This document shows positions 43,419-52,893 of a stretch of 64,000 bases of DNA, piece after piece. The DNA comes from an uncultured Acidimicrobiales bacterium (GTDB lineage: Bacteria > Actinomycetota > Acidimicrobiia > Acidimicrobiales > SZUA-35). A program made the translations under genes and the position numbers. The stretch covers positions 44,333 through 108,332 of the forward strand of contig CALKZY010000005.1 of assembly GCA_938002965.1 (NCBI GenBank), given 5' to 3'. Position 1 is the stretch's first letter, and the number at the start of each line of letters is the position of its first letter. A model generated the notes under the pieces. It did not search any database and was not told where the DNA came from. It was given only the letters and a program-made list of their open reading frames with translations.

Positions 43419-46400
43419 ATGACTGCATCTGACGCCCACAGAGCCGGATCGGCCGACCAGCTGACCACCGGCAACGAATTTCGCCCCCACTATGAGCCAA
43501 TTAGCCCCGACTTGTCGTCGGTTGATCGGGCCGCCAGCAACACTGTTGGTGTAGTGGAGCACTGGTTGCGTGAGGCGGCTCGCATCCGCACCAAGGATGA
43601 GGCGGCCACCACCAAACGTCTTCAGGGCGTGGTGGCCGACGCCCCCGGGGTGGCCTTCGCCATGCGGTTCGTTGACCGGGTCATCCGTCCCGAAGACCAC
43701 CGTGTTGCCGCCGGACAGCTGGCGGCTTTGGTAGCAGGAGCCGATAGAAGCCGCGGCGGTAGCGGCCTGCCGGACTTCCTGTCACCGGTCGACAAGGGTC
43801 TCTTGCGGGCTGGTGCCCGACTAGGGCCGCTGCTGCCCGGCATTGTCATGCCGTTGGCAAACCGTCGAATGAGAAGCCTGGTCGGACACCTCGTGGTTGA
43901 CGCCGATCCGCAGGCTATGAACGAACACTTCGGTCACCGCCAATCACAGGGTTTCGGGTTGAACGTCAACCTCCTTGGTGAGGCCGTTCTGGGCGAGCGC
44001 GAAGCTCAACGACGTTTTGATGAAGCTATGTGGCTGCTGTCTCAACCGTCGATCGACTACGTGTCGGTGAAACTGTCGTCTGTCGTCTCCCAGTTGAATC
44101 ACTGGGACCATGAAGGTTCGCGGGCCCGGGTCATTGAACGGCTGCGTCCTTTGATGTTGAAGGCAGCTGAAACCAGCCCGCCGACTTTCGTGAACCTCGA
44201 CATGGAGGAGTACCACGACCTCGAGCTGACGATGGACGTGTTCATGGAGGTGTTGAGCGAACCTGAACTCCACCATGTGGACGCCGGAATAGTGCTTCAG
44301 GCCTACCTGCCCGATTCGTTCCCGGCGCTGCAAGAGTTAGTGGCGTGGGCTGATGCGCGGCATCGCACAACGGTCGGCGGACGCTCTGGAGGCCAGGTGA
44401 AGGTTCGCCTGGTCAAAGGCGCCAACCTGGCCATGGAGCGGGTGGATGCCGCTATCCACGGATGGGATTTGGCCACCTACCTTTCGAAGGCCGGTACCGA
44501 CGCCAACTACAAGCGATGCCTCGACTGGCTGCTCACCCCCGAGCGCATGAGCGCTATTCGACTTGGTTTAGCCAGTCACAATCTGTTCGACTCGGTGTTC
44601 GCTCAACAGTTGGCCACCGAGCGGGGAGTGGCCGACCGGGTCTCGTTGGAGATGCTGGAAGGCATGGCCTCGGCGTTGTCACGGGTTGCCCTGGGCGAGA
44701 CCGGGGAACTGTTGCTGTATACCCCGGCAGTTAAAGCCACTGACTTTGATGTGGCTATCAGCTACCTGTTCCGCCGGTTGGAGGAGAACGCCGCCGACGA
44801 GAACTTCATCCGCCACCTGTTCGACCTTGAACCGGGCAGTGAACGGTTCACCATCGAAGCCGACAAGTTCGCTGCCGCGGTGGCGGACCGCTGGGACACT
44901 CCGCTTGGGCCGAACCGGACCCAAAACCGGTTGGAGCCTCCGGTGGCTGTCGACTCCGATGCCTCGGATTATCGATTCACCAACGAATCCGACACTGACC
45001 CGGTTCTCCCAGCCAATCGGGAGTGGGCGGCCAAGCTTCTAACCGATGCCGTTGCTCCGCAAACAGCCATCGCCGTCATCACCGACGACCCGGCTGACGT
45101 TGACGCCGCGGTGGCCCGAGCCGCAGCGGCCGCTCATGGGTGGCTGGCCACCGACCCGGCCGAGCGACGACGAATCCTCCACCGAGTGGCCGACGAACTC
45201 ACCCGCCGTCGAGGCGATCTGATTGTGGCCGCGATCTTCGAAGGCAACAAGACTTTGGCCCAGGCCGACCCCGAGGTGTCCGAAGCGATCGATTTCGCCC
45301 GTTACTACGCCGATCACATTCCCGGTCTCGAAGCCGCACCGATGGCCGGGCACTCAAGTGGCCCTGGCTCGGTATTCGAGCCGTTTGGGGTTGTCGTTGT
45401 CGTGCCTCCGTGGAATTTCCCGGTGGCCATCCCGACCGGTGGGATGTTGTCGTCGCTGGCGGCAGGCAACGCCACCATTGTCAAACCGGCTCCTCAGACC
45501 GCCCGTTGCGCCGAGATCATTGCTGAGTGCTGTTGGCAGGCCGGTGTCCCCGCCGATGTGCTGCAGTTCATCCGGACCGAGGACGACCCGTCCCCCGAGG
45601 CAGCCGGACGACGACTGATCTCTCATCCCGACGTCGGGGCGGTGATCCTCACTGGAGCGTTCGAAACCGCTGAGCTGTTCCGTTCCTGGCGATCCGACAT
45701 CCGCATTTTCGCTGAGACCTCGGGCAAGAACTCGTTGATTATTACGCCGAATGCCGACATCGATTTGGCCATTGCCGATCTGGTTGCATCGGCCTTCGGG
45801 CACGCCGGACAGAAGTGTTCGGCCGCCAGTCTGGCCATTTGCGTCGGCGACGTGTACGACTCGCCCCGGTTCCGCCGCCAGCTGTTGGACGCAGTTGAGT
45901 CGATGGAAATCGGACCGCCAACCAACCCGGCCACCAACATGGGTCCTTTGGTGGAGGAGCCGTCGGGCAAGCTGGCTCGAGCGCTCACCACATTGGAACC
46001 GGGCGAGCAGTGGCTGATCGAACCCCGTCGTTTGGACGCCGAAACCTGGACGCCCGGTGTGCGAACAGGAGTGACACCCGAGTCGTGGTATTTCGCCACC
46101 GAGTGTTTCGGGCCCGTGCTCGGTGTGATGCGGGCTGAGACGTTGGACGAAGCAATCGCCTTTCAAAACGCGTCTGCGTTTGGTCTGACCGGTGGTATTC
46201 ACACCCTCGACGACGATGAAGTCGACACCTGGCTCGACCGAGCGGAGATCGGCAACGTGTACATCAATCGGGTGATCACCGGAGCAATCGTTCAACGGCA
46301 ACCCTTCGGCGGCTGGAAGCGATCGTCTATCGGTCCAGGGGCCAAAGCTGGCGGGCCGAACTACGTGAATCAACTTGGACGTTGGAGTGATCCGGTCGGT

Positions 46401-46874
46401 CAAGGCTGGGACAATGATCCCAGCGGTTGGTTGCGGCGGGCCTCAGAGTCCGACGGCCACGCTTGGGCGACAGAGTTCTCGCTCTCCCATGACCCGACAG
46501 CGCTGTTCTGCGAAGAGAATACCTTCCGCTACCGGCCACTGGCTCACGCCGTGATCCGGGTCGCCGAAGGCGTACCTAACCACGTGGTCCAGCGTGTGAC
46601 GTCGGCGGCCGATACTTGCGGCTGCCGAGTCGTGGTTTCACATGTTGGCGACGAATCGTTGGATGTGTTTCTGGCTCGAATCAGCGACCTCGGGGTCGGC
46701 AGGGTTCGTGTGCTCGGGCCGGTTGAACCGGGCTTGCGAGTGCAGGCCAATCGAAAGAACGTGCATGTAGCTGACGACCCGGTTACCGCTGATGGACGTC
46801 GAGAGCTCCTGCACTATCTGCGCGAGCAGGCTGTAAGCCGGACCCTCCATCGGTACGGCAACGTGTTGAGCTGA
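43419..46874 (+). CDS. putA: Bifunctional proline dehydrogenase / L-glutamate gamma-semialdehyde dehydrogenase
   Basis: 1151 residues. The proline dehydrogenase half (about 90-480) includes VSVKLSSVVSQLNHWDHEGS, VNLDMEEYHDLELTMDVF and the FAD-site region VKVRLVKGANLAMERVDA. The aldehyde dehydrogenase half (about 530-1010) has PWNFPVAIPTGGMLSSLAAG, the Glu motif AETSGKNSLIITPNAD and the catalytic Cys in FGHAGQKCSAASL. It oxidises proline to glutamate with quinone and NAD+. No N-terminal DNA-binding domain is present, so regulation falls to another protein, probably the divergent AraC type. Confidence 0.96.
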   Translation: MTASDAHRAGSADQLTTGNEFRPHYEPISPDLSSVDRAASNTVGVVEHWLREAARIRTKDEAATTKRLQGVVADAPGVAFAMRFVDRVIRPEDHRVAAGQLAALVAGADRSRGGSGLPDFLSPVDKGLLRAGARLGPLLPGIVMPLANRRMRSLVGHLVVDADPQAMNEHFGHRQSQGFGLNVNLLGEAVLGEREAQRRFDEAMWLLSQPSIDYVSVKLSSVVSQLNHWDHEGSRARVIERLRPLMLKAAETSPPTFVNLDMEEYHDLELTMDVFMEVLSEPELHHVDAGIVLQAYLPDSFPALQELVAWADARHRTTVGGRSGGQVKVRLVKGANLAMERVDAAIHGWDLATYLSKAGTDANYKRCLDWLLTPERMSAIRLGLASHNLFDSVFAQQLATERGVADRVSLEMLEGMASALSRVALGETGELLLYTPAVKATDFDVAISYLFRRLEENAADENFIRHLFDLEPGSERFTIEADKFAAAVADRWDTPLGPNRTQNRLEPPVAVDSDASDYRFTNESDTDPVLPANREWAAKLLTDAVAPQTAIAVITDDPADVDAAVARAAAAAHGWLATDPAERRRILHRVADELTRRRGDLIVAAIFEGNKTLAQADPEVSEAIDFARYYADHIPGLEAAPMAGHSSGPGSVFEPFGVVVVVPPWNFPVAIPTGGMLSSLAAGNATIVKPAPQTARCAEIIAECCWQAGVPADVLQFIRTEDDPSPEAAGRRLISHPDVGAVILTGAFETAELFRSWRSDIRIFAETSGKNSLIITPNADIDLAIADLVASAFGHAGQKCSAASLAICVGDVYDSPRFRRQLLDAVESMEIGPPTNPATNMGPLVEEPSGKLARALTTLEPGEQWLIEPRRLDAETWTPGVRTGVTPESWYFATECFGPVLGVMRAETLDEAIAFQNASAFGLTGGIHTLDDDEVDTWLDRAEIGNVYINRVITGAIVQRQPFGGWKRSSIGPGAKAGGPNYVNQLGRWSDPVGQGWDNDPSGWLRRASESDGHAWATEFSLSHDPTALFCEENTFRYRPLAHAVIRVAEGVPNHVVQRVTSAADTCGCRVVVSHVGDESLDVFLARISDLGVGRVRVLGPVEPGLRVQANRKNVHVADDPVTADGRRELLHYLREQAVSRTLHRYGNVLS

Positions 46875-46917
46875 CTCTGTCGCAGGCTAGGACGTCAGCG
46901 ATGCTGGTCGAGAGAGT

Positions 46918-48261
46918 TTATTGGAGAGTTTGTTTCGCTGATGAGTCGACCCTTTCCACCACTGCGGCGAGTGTCACTGTCGTGCCCTGACCGGGTTTGG
47001 ATTCGACGTTGATGGTGGCCCCGATGAGGTCGGCCAACTGCTTACAGGTGGCCAAACCTAAACCCAGTCCGCCGAAGCGTCGAGTTGTCGAGTCGTCGAG
47101 TTGTCCGAACCGTTCGAACAGAGCGTTGAGGTCATCGGCCTCGATGCCGATGCCGGTGTCGGAAACCGAAAAGCGGAGAGTCCAAAGCCGGTTGACCGGT
47201 GAGTCGCTACTATGCGGCGACTGGCCGTCAGAGGTAGAAGCTGGTGTGGCGGCGACTCGGATTAGTACTTCGCCTACTTCGGTGAACTTGACTGCGTTGC
47301 CCAGGATAATGTTTAGCATTCGGTGGATGCGAGTGGCTTCCCCGATTGCTAGCTCGGGCACTGAGGCGTCGGCCTTCCATGAGATGGAGAGGTCTTTACT
47401 TTCTGCTTGTTCGGTTGCCCGGTTGACCACACGTTCCACCAATTGTCGGGGTCTGAACACATGCGACTCGGTCTCAACGCCTCCGTTCTCCAAGTTCGTG
47501 TACCCCAGAACCTGGTCGACAAGATCCAACAGACCGCGCCCGCTCGATTCGACGATCTGGACGTACTCCGACTGCTCCTCGTCGAGGTCGGTGGCCATCA
47601 ACATCTGTGTCATGCCGAGGACACCGTTCAGCGGGGTGCGGAGCTCATGGCTGATCGTGGCCAGGAAGCGGCTCTTGGCTTGGCTGGCGGCTTCAGCTTT
47701 GGCTGCAACCTCGCTCAGCTGCTCGATCAAGGTGGCGGTGTGCAAGGCGAACGACAGAGCATCGGCCGCCAGCACGAGAACGTCACGGTCGGCATCGTTG
47801 AATCCGTTGACTTCGATCGAAGCCAGGTTGAGCGTGCCGACACAGTCCTCGCCGTCGCGCAGCGGAACGGCCAGCGTCGAGCGATAGCCCCTGTTTAGAA
47901 GCTGTTCGGAGTTGTGTCGATCATCGAGCCGGAGGTCCGCTACATAGTCAGGTCGATTGAAGTCGATTACCCGCCCCAGCAGCGTGTTGTCGCGCTCGAT
48001 GGGTTCGACTTGTTTAGCGGAGGTGTCGCTGGCGATCGCCGTCCTTCGTCCGAGCAGGGGAATGATTTTGACGGTGTCGGTGGCCGGGTCGTAGAGACCC
48101 ATACTGGCGCGATCCGAACGGAAGATATGGGGAACATGGCGATCGGCGATGGCCAGGACGCTGTCAACCGAGCGGGCGCCGGCCAAGGCTGACATGAGCG
48201 CCCTCATGGCCGCGAGTCGATCTATGAGTTCGATGACTTTAGTGTCGGGCAATCGGTTCAC
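46918..48261 (-). CDS. GAF-domain sensor histidine kinase
   Basis: 447 residues, no transmembrane helix, so cytosolic. A GAF domain spans about residues 20-165 (RASMGLYDPATDTVKIIPLL, LAVPLRDGEDCVGTLNLASI). The H-box is FLATISHELRTPLNGVLGMT; the HATPase part has the G-boxes DTGIGIEADDLNALF and GLGLGLATCKQLADLIGA. No response regulator adjoins it, so it is an orphan kinase. It may sense small ligands or redox through the GAF domain. Confidence 0.92.
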   Translation of the reverse strand: MNRLPDTKVIELIDRLAAMRALMSALAGARSVDSVLAIADRHVPHIFRSDRASMGLYDPATDTVKIIPLLGRRTAIASDTSAKQVEPIERDNTLLGRVIDFNRPDYVADLRLDDRHNSEQLLNRGYRSTLAVPLRDGEDCVGTLNLASIEVNGFNDADRDVLVLAADALSFALHTATLIEQLSEVAAKAEAASQAKSRFLATISHELRTPLNGVLGMTQMLMATDLDEEQSEYVQIVESSGRGLLDLVDQVLGYTNLENGGVETESHVFRPRQLVERVVNRATEQAESKDLSISWKADASVPELAIGEATRIHRMLNIILGNAVKFTEVGEVLIRVAATPASTSDGQSPHSSDSPVNRLWTLRFSVSDTGIGIEADDLNALFERFGQLDDSTTRRFGGLGLGLATCKQLADLIGATINVESKPGQGTTVTLAAVVERVDSSAKQTLQ

Positions 48262-48284
48262 CTCCTCGTCGTCGTAGACATGGT

Positions 48285-49484
48285 TTAGTCGTTGTCAGTT
48301 AGGTCGTAGGGGTCGGCGACATCGGCGAAGGCCGGATCGCTGACTGCTCGAGCGAATGCGGTACGCGACTCGGGTGAACTGTTGATTCGCCAATCGAACT
48401 CTTTGTTGACGTTGAACCACACGAACCCGTGCACGCGGTCGTCAGAGGCGAAGGCGTCGAGAGCATCGGTGATCCATTCAGCCTTGAGTTGGCCGTATGG
48501 GCCAGCTCCGGTCTCGGTGACGAACACCGGTTTATCGGTGATGGCGGCAAGCCGGGCGAGGGTGGTGCCGAAGACACCGTCAAAACCTGGTTGGGAACTC
48601 GGCGGTTCCGAGAAGTGACCGAAGTAGCCGACGACGCCGATCCAATCGACATAGTCGTCTCCGGGGTAGAGACCGGGAAGAGGAGTCGAAGCCGTATAGG
48701 CCACATTGGGGGACCAAACCCACATGGCGTTGGTCGCTCCGGCATCGGTGAATCGGTCGTGCACGTATCGCCAGGTGGCAGCGTAGCTGCCCGGCTCGTT
48801 TCCGTTTCGGCCGTCGGCCCACGGATACCAGTAGCCGTTCATCTCGTGAGCGAAGCGGATCATCACCGGCTCTCCCCACTCGGCGATGCCTTGAGCCCAC
48901 TCATCGATGTAGTCATCGAAGTCGCCGGCCAGAATTCTCGCTGAGGCGTATTCGGGCTGCTCGCTTCGGAGTTGGTCAACCGAGTTCTCTTTCGAAGCGT
49001 CCCACGGTTCCCAGGAGATCATCGGCATGGCACCCTTGATTGCCAACCGTTCGGTGTACCAGCGGCTGTAACCGTCCTGGGCCCACCCGGCTGTCACCCC
49101 AATCAAGTTCGGTTCCCGACCGGCTGACGTGACGAAGTCGGCGATCTCGTCGTCCTCACCATCGGCGGTCATGACGCCGTAGATTCGTTGGTCGTAGGGG
49201 TAGTCATCGAGAAAGTCGTAGTCGGGCCCGACTACCACTGTCAGGGGCTCTACGGTCTGCGATGCTAGGTTGCCGATCTCGCTGCTTGCATCACTGCTGG
49301 CGTCGCTGCTTTGAGCTGCGCCGATTTGATCGGTGGCTTCGAAGCCACCGGCTGCGCGGGTCGGCGGTTTCCAATCGTCACGGGACACCGCTTGTTCGGG
49401 CAATGTGCCTACCACATAGGCACTACCTGCTGTCAGCGCGAAGAACACTGCAATTAGTGCAACAACCGACGACCGAATTCGCAT
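48285..49484 (-). CDS. GH26-like glycoside hydrolase, exported
   Basis: The start chosen is ATG 49484, giving a signal anchor (RSSVVALIAVFFALTAGSAY). The catalytic domain has MISWEPWD, EPVMIRFAHEMNGYWYPW with the likely acid/base Glu, and KPVFVTETGAGPYGQL with the likely nucleophile Glu. This is the GH26 (beta-mannanase-like) pattern. It is divergent from a BcsA-like polysaccharide synthase, so it may process or release the polymer that enzyme makes. Confidence 0.85.
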   Translation of the reverse strand: MRIRSSVVALIAVFFALTAGSAYVVGTLPEQAVSRDDWKPPTRAAGGFEATDQIGAAQSSDASSDASSEIGNLASQTVEPLTVVVGPDYDFLDDYPYDQRIYGVMTADGEDDEIADFVTSAGREPNLIGVTAGWAQDGYSRWYTERLAIKGAMPMISWEPWDASKENSVDQLRSEQPEYASARILAGDFDDYIDEWAQGIAEWGEPVMIRFAHEMNGYWYPWADGRNGNEPGSYAATWRYVHDRFTDAGATNAMWVWSPNVAYTASTPLPGLYPGDDYVDWIGVVGYFGHFSEPPSSQPGFDGVFGTTLARLAAITDKPVFVTETGAGPYGQLKAEWITDALDAFASDDRVHGFVWFNVNKEFDWRINSSPESRTAFARAVSDPAFADVADPYDLTDND

Positions 49485-49619
49485 ACAACCGTTATCGGTG
49501 TTCTTCGGCCAAACCTTACCGTAGGGTTCGAGACTCATTCGGTCGGCCGAAACGAACCTATCAAGCCTGTGCTGGCGGACTCATGCCCGGGTTTCAATCC
49601 AGCGTCTACAGATAGGTCT

Positions 49620-51401
49620 ATGCCCCCCAACATCACCACCTTTATCCGCCGCTCATCTGGCATCGTCGCTCTGCTACTCACCGGCGCCTACCTGCTGTGG
49701 AGGCTTGGAACGCTCAACACTTCGGCACTGTGGATGTCCATCCCGTTCTATCTGCTGGAGTTGGCGGGGCTGGTCAGCCTGGCGCTGTTCCTGTACTCGG
49801 TCTGGGATACCGAATCGGTCGAGCCACCCAGCCCGGTATCGAAGACCGATCGTTCAATCGCCGTTCTCATCCCGACCTATAACGAGGACCCGGAGATTCT
49901 GTTGCCGACCGTGGCCGCCGCCGTCGACCTCGACCTGCATCACCAGACCTGGGTGCTGGATGACGGGCATCGCCCGTGGGTGGAAGAGATGGCGTTGAGG
50001 CTGGGAGCGAACTATCTCACCCGTCCCGATAACGCTCATGCCAAAGCGGGCAATCTCAACTATGCCCTGCAACGCATTGATGCTGAACTTGTGGCCGTGC
50101 TCGATGCCGACCATGTGCCGGAGAAGCGTTTCCTGGCCAACACTGTCGCGTACTTCGACGACCCAGACCTGGCTCTGGTCCAGACCCCGCAGGCGTTCTA
50201 CAACCAAGATTCGTTCGAACATGTCGGCGACCTCTACCAGGAAGAGTCGCTCTTCTACCGGGTGATTCAGCCAGGAAAGAACCGTTGGAACGCGGCGTTC
50301 TGGTGTGGGACCAGTGCTGTTCTGCGAACCGCTGCTTTGCGGTCGGTCGGTGGGGTGGCCACTGAGTCGCTGACCGAGGATTTGCACACCGCTTTGCGGC
50401 TTCACAGAGACGGCTGGAAGACGGTGTTCCACAATGAGGTGCTGGCCCGCGGCCTGGCCCCCCAGAACTACAACGAATACGGGCTGCAACGAAAACGTTG
50501 GGCTGCCGGCGCCATGCAGGTGCTTCGGACCGACAACCCGTTCCGCGGTCGGTTGCTCAATCGCCGCCAGAAGCTTGCTTACGCCGCTACCTTGTCGGGT
50601 TGGACCGAAGGGTGGCGGACCGTGGCCTACCTGTTGGTGGCGATTAGCGTGTTGTTCACCGGTGTCTCTCCCCTGGTGGCGCCGGTGGGAACGTTTGCGG
50701 TGTTCTACGTCTTGGTGTTTGCTGCTCAGCAATTAGCAATGCGCACACTGTCGCAGGGGCGACACCGGATTCTGCCCGGATTGCTGTTCGACTGGTACCG
50801 GGTTCCTGCCAGCATGCGGGCCTTCCAGCAGTTGACGTTCCCCCAGGCTGTCCGGTTCAAGGTCACGCCCAAGGGGCGATCGGGCACCGAGCGGCTGCTT
50901 CCTGATCTACCTCGTTCGCTTGTTGCCCTTGTGCTTTTGTCGTTCGCCGCCTGGATCTGGTTCCTCGCCACCATGTCGGGATTGACTCCGATCTCTTATG
51001 CCGACCGCACGACATCTGTGGTTGCGCTGGTCTTCCTGGCTGGCAATGTGGCGCTGATCGTGTTCGCCTTGGCCAGAGCATCCTCGGTTCGGTTCGGCAC
51101 GGAACGGCGAGGGGCCAAAAGGTTTCGCCGGAGCGAGGTTGCGGCCAGCATCGGTGGATGGGCAACCAGTCTTCACGCTCCTTCATTGACCGGAGCGATC
51201 GTCACCGGCCCCGCCGTGGATTTGGCCCATATCGGTAGCGCCATCACGGTCGAAGTCGGGCCTCTGGGGAGAGAACAGTATCTGAGTGGCCAGGTGCGCC
51301 GACGCACACTCGACGGCGTCACGGTTGAGTTCGACGATCAGCAGTGGGAGGGCATGGCCATGATGAGTAGTGAACTATTCAATCAGCCCGTGGCCGCCTA
51401 A
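49620..51401 (+). CDS. BcsA-like family 2 glycosyltransferase with C-terminal PilZ-like domain
   Basis: 593 residues from ATG 49620. Two N-terminal helices, then the GT2 domain: VLIPTYNEDPEILLPTV, the DxD in VLDADHVPEKRF, TEDLHTALRLHRDGW and QRKRWAAGAMQVLR (Q-x-x-R-W), the processive cellulose/curdlan-synthase set. Further helices follow. The tail resembles PilZ: ERRGAKRFRR fits RxxxR, but HAPSLTG lacks the Asp/Asn of D/NxSxxG. It likely makes and exports a beta-glycan; c-di-GMP control is uncertain. Confidence 0.9.
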   Translation: MPPNITTFIRRSSGIVALLLTGAYLLWRLGTLNTSALWMSIPFYLLELAGLVSLALFLYSVWDTESVEPPSPVSKTDRSIAVLIPTYNEDPEILLPTVAAAVDLDLHHQTWVLDDGHRPWVEEMALRLGANYLTRPDNAHAKAGNLNYALQRIDAELVAVLDADHVPEKRFLANTVAYFDDPDLALVQTPQAFYNQDSFEHVGDLYQEESLFYRVIQPGKNRWNAAFWCGTSAVLRTAALRSVGGVATESLTEDLHTALRLHRDGWKTVFHNEVLARGLAPQNYNEYGLQRKRWAAGAMQVLRTDNPFRGRLLNRRQKLAYAATLSGWTEGWRTVAYLLVAISVLFTGVSPLVAPVGTFAVFYVLVFAAQQLAMRTLSQGRHRILPGLLFDWYRVPASMRAFQQLTFPQAVRFKVTPKGRSGTERLLPDLPRSLVALVLLSFAAWIWFLATMSGLTPISYADRTTSVVALVFLAGNVALIVFALARASSVRFGTERRGAKRFRRSEVAASIGGWATSLHAPSLTGAIVTGPAVDLAHIGSAITVEVGPLGREQYLSGQVRRRTLDGVTVEFDDQQWEGMAMMSSELFNQPVAA

Positions 51402-51410
51402 TTGATTGGT

Positions 51411-52889
51411 CTATCGAGCCAGGAAGGAGCCGTCACGGAGATACTCGGCCACTCGGACAGCCATCTTGGCTTCGGTGTCGCTCTTCGTTTCCCGGTCGTC
51501 AGCCCCGACCAGAATGCGACGGCTGCCCCGCACCCCAAGCCAGCGGAGCGGTTCAGGTTCCCACTTACGGGCTTGAACACCGACCCACGGGAGGGTCGTC
51601 CGTTCGGTGGTGGCGCCGCTGACCAGGTCGGCCATGGTCCTGCCGGCTAGATTGGCGGCGGCAACACCCTCGCCAACGTAGCCACCGAGGGTGCCTACCC
51701 CGCCAGCAGCGTCATAGGTGACGCCGGGGAGCCAGTTGCGGGGGATGGCCAGCACGCCACCCCAACGGTGGGTGATTCGGACATCGGACACCACGGGGAA
51801 CAGTTCGCACAGGGTAGCGGCAATCAGTTCGTGGGCTCCCAGCACATGTTCGGTGTCTCGGTTGATGCGGGATCCGAATAGGTAGGGGACACCGCGACCG
51901 CCGAAGGCCAACCGGTTGTCCTCGGTGCGTTGGCCGTAGATGACCAGGTAGCGGTCGTCGGCGAACGTCGGTCGTGACTCCAGCCCAATCTGACCAAAGA
52001 TGGAATCGTCCAACGGCTCGGTGGCCACCATTAGCGAGTACACGGGAATGAAATCCCGCTTCGCTCCCGGTAGATCCCGGGTGTAGGCCTCAGTCGCTCG
52101 AACGATGTGGTGAGCCCGCACCACCATGTCCGGCTCGCTACGGCCCGATCCTACAGTGACGATGCCTGACGCCAGCGAGGTCACCTCGGTGTCTTCCACG
52201 ATGGTTACGCCCAACGCTTCAACCGTCCTAGCAAGTCCTCGGACTAGTTTGGCCGGGTCGATGGCAGCGCAGTGGGGCGTGAAGATACCGGACAGGACAT
52301 TGGTGGCACCCAGCATTTGGTGGGCTGATTCGGCGTCCAACAGTTGGACGTCTTCCTCGGTGAATCCCTGGGAACGCTCGTGCTCAACCTCGGCCCGTTG
52401 GCGGTCTGCTTGCGGCTGGTTGCGGGCAACGCGGATGACGCCGCCTTTGGCGTAGTCGCAGTCGATTCCTTCTTCGATGCAGACTCGGGCTACCTCGTCG
52501 ACGGTGTCGAACATGGCCCGCTTGAGCCGCAAGGCTTCGCTCATGTTGGATCGGGCTGCGTACTTCTCGACGCTGCCGGCGATCATGCCTTCGCACCATC
52601 CGCCGTTGCGTCCGGATGCCCCGAATCCGCAGAACTCTCGCTCGATGACCAGAATCGACAGCGCCGGGTTGTTCTTAGCCAGGTAGTAGGCGGTCCACAG
52701 TCCGCTGTAGCCGCCTCCGACGATGGCTACGTCGACTTCGGTCGGGGCGTCCGCTCCCAGGGCGGTCAGTGATGGTCGAGCCTTCACCGGCGGGTCGAGC
52801 CGGTCGAGCCACATGGCTCCTTTTGTGGCGGTGGAAACCGTGTTGACGATTGGCGGATGAGTTGCCGTGTCGGCTGCTTTGGCGTTCAT
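51411..52889 (-). CDS. FAD-dependent amine/amino-acid oxidase (DadA/PuuB-like)
   Basis: 492 residues from ATG 52889, 4 bp after the creatininase stop. FAD motif VDVAIVGGGYSGLWTAYYLA, then FCGFGASGRNGGWCEG, the DAO-family covalent/FAD-contact region. HRWGGVLAIPRNWLPGV and GYVGEGVAAANLAGRTMADL are typical of gamma-glutamylputrescine-oxidase or glycine-oxidase relatives. It is probably an oxidative deaminase or demethylase in the same pathway as the upstream creatininase. Confidence 0.9.
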   Translation of the reverse strand: MNAKAADTATHPPIVNTVSTATKGAMWLDRLDPPVKARPSLTALGADAPTEVDVAIVGGGYSGLWTAYYLAKNNPALSILVIEREFCGFGASGRNGGWCEGMIAGSVEKYAARSNMSEALRLKRAMFDTVDEVARVCIEEGIDCDYAKGGVIRVARNQPQADRQRAEVEHERSQGFTEEDVQLLDAESAHQMLGATNVLSGIFTPHCAAIDPAKLVRGLARTVEALGVTIVEDTEVTSLASGIVTVGSGRSEPDMVVRAHHIVRATEAYTRDLPGAKRDFIPVYSLMVATEPLDDSIFGQIGLESRPTFADDRYLVIYGQRTEDNRLAFGGRGVPYLFGSRINRDTEHVLGAHELIAATLCELFPVVSDVRITHRWGGVLAIPRNWLPGVTYDAAGGVGTLGGYVGEGVAAANLAGRTMADLVSGATTERTTLPWVGVQARKWEPEPLRWLGVRGSRRILVGADDRETKSDTEAKMAVRVAEYLRDGSFLAR

Positions 52890-52893
52890 GGTT

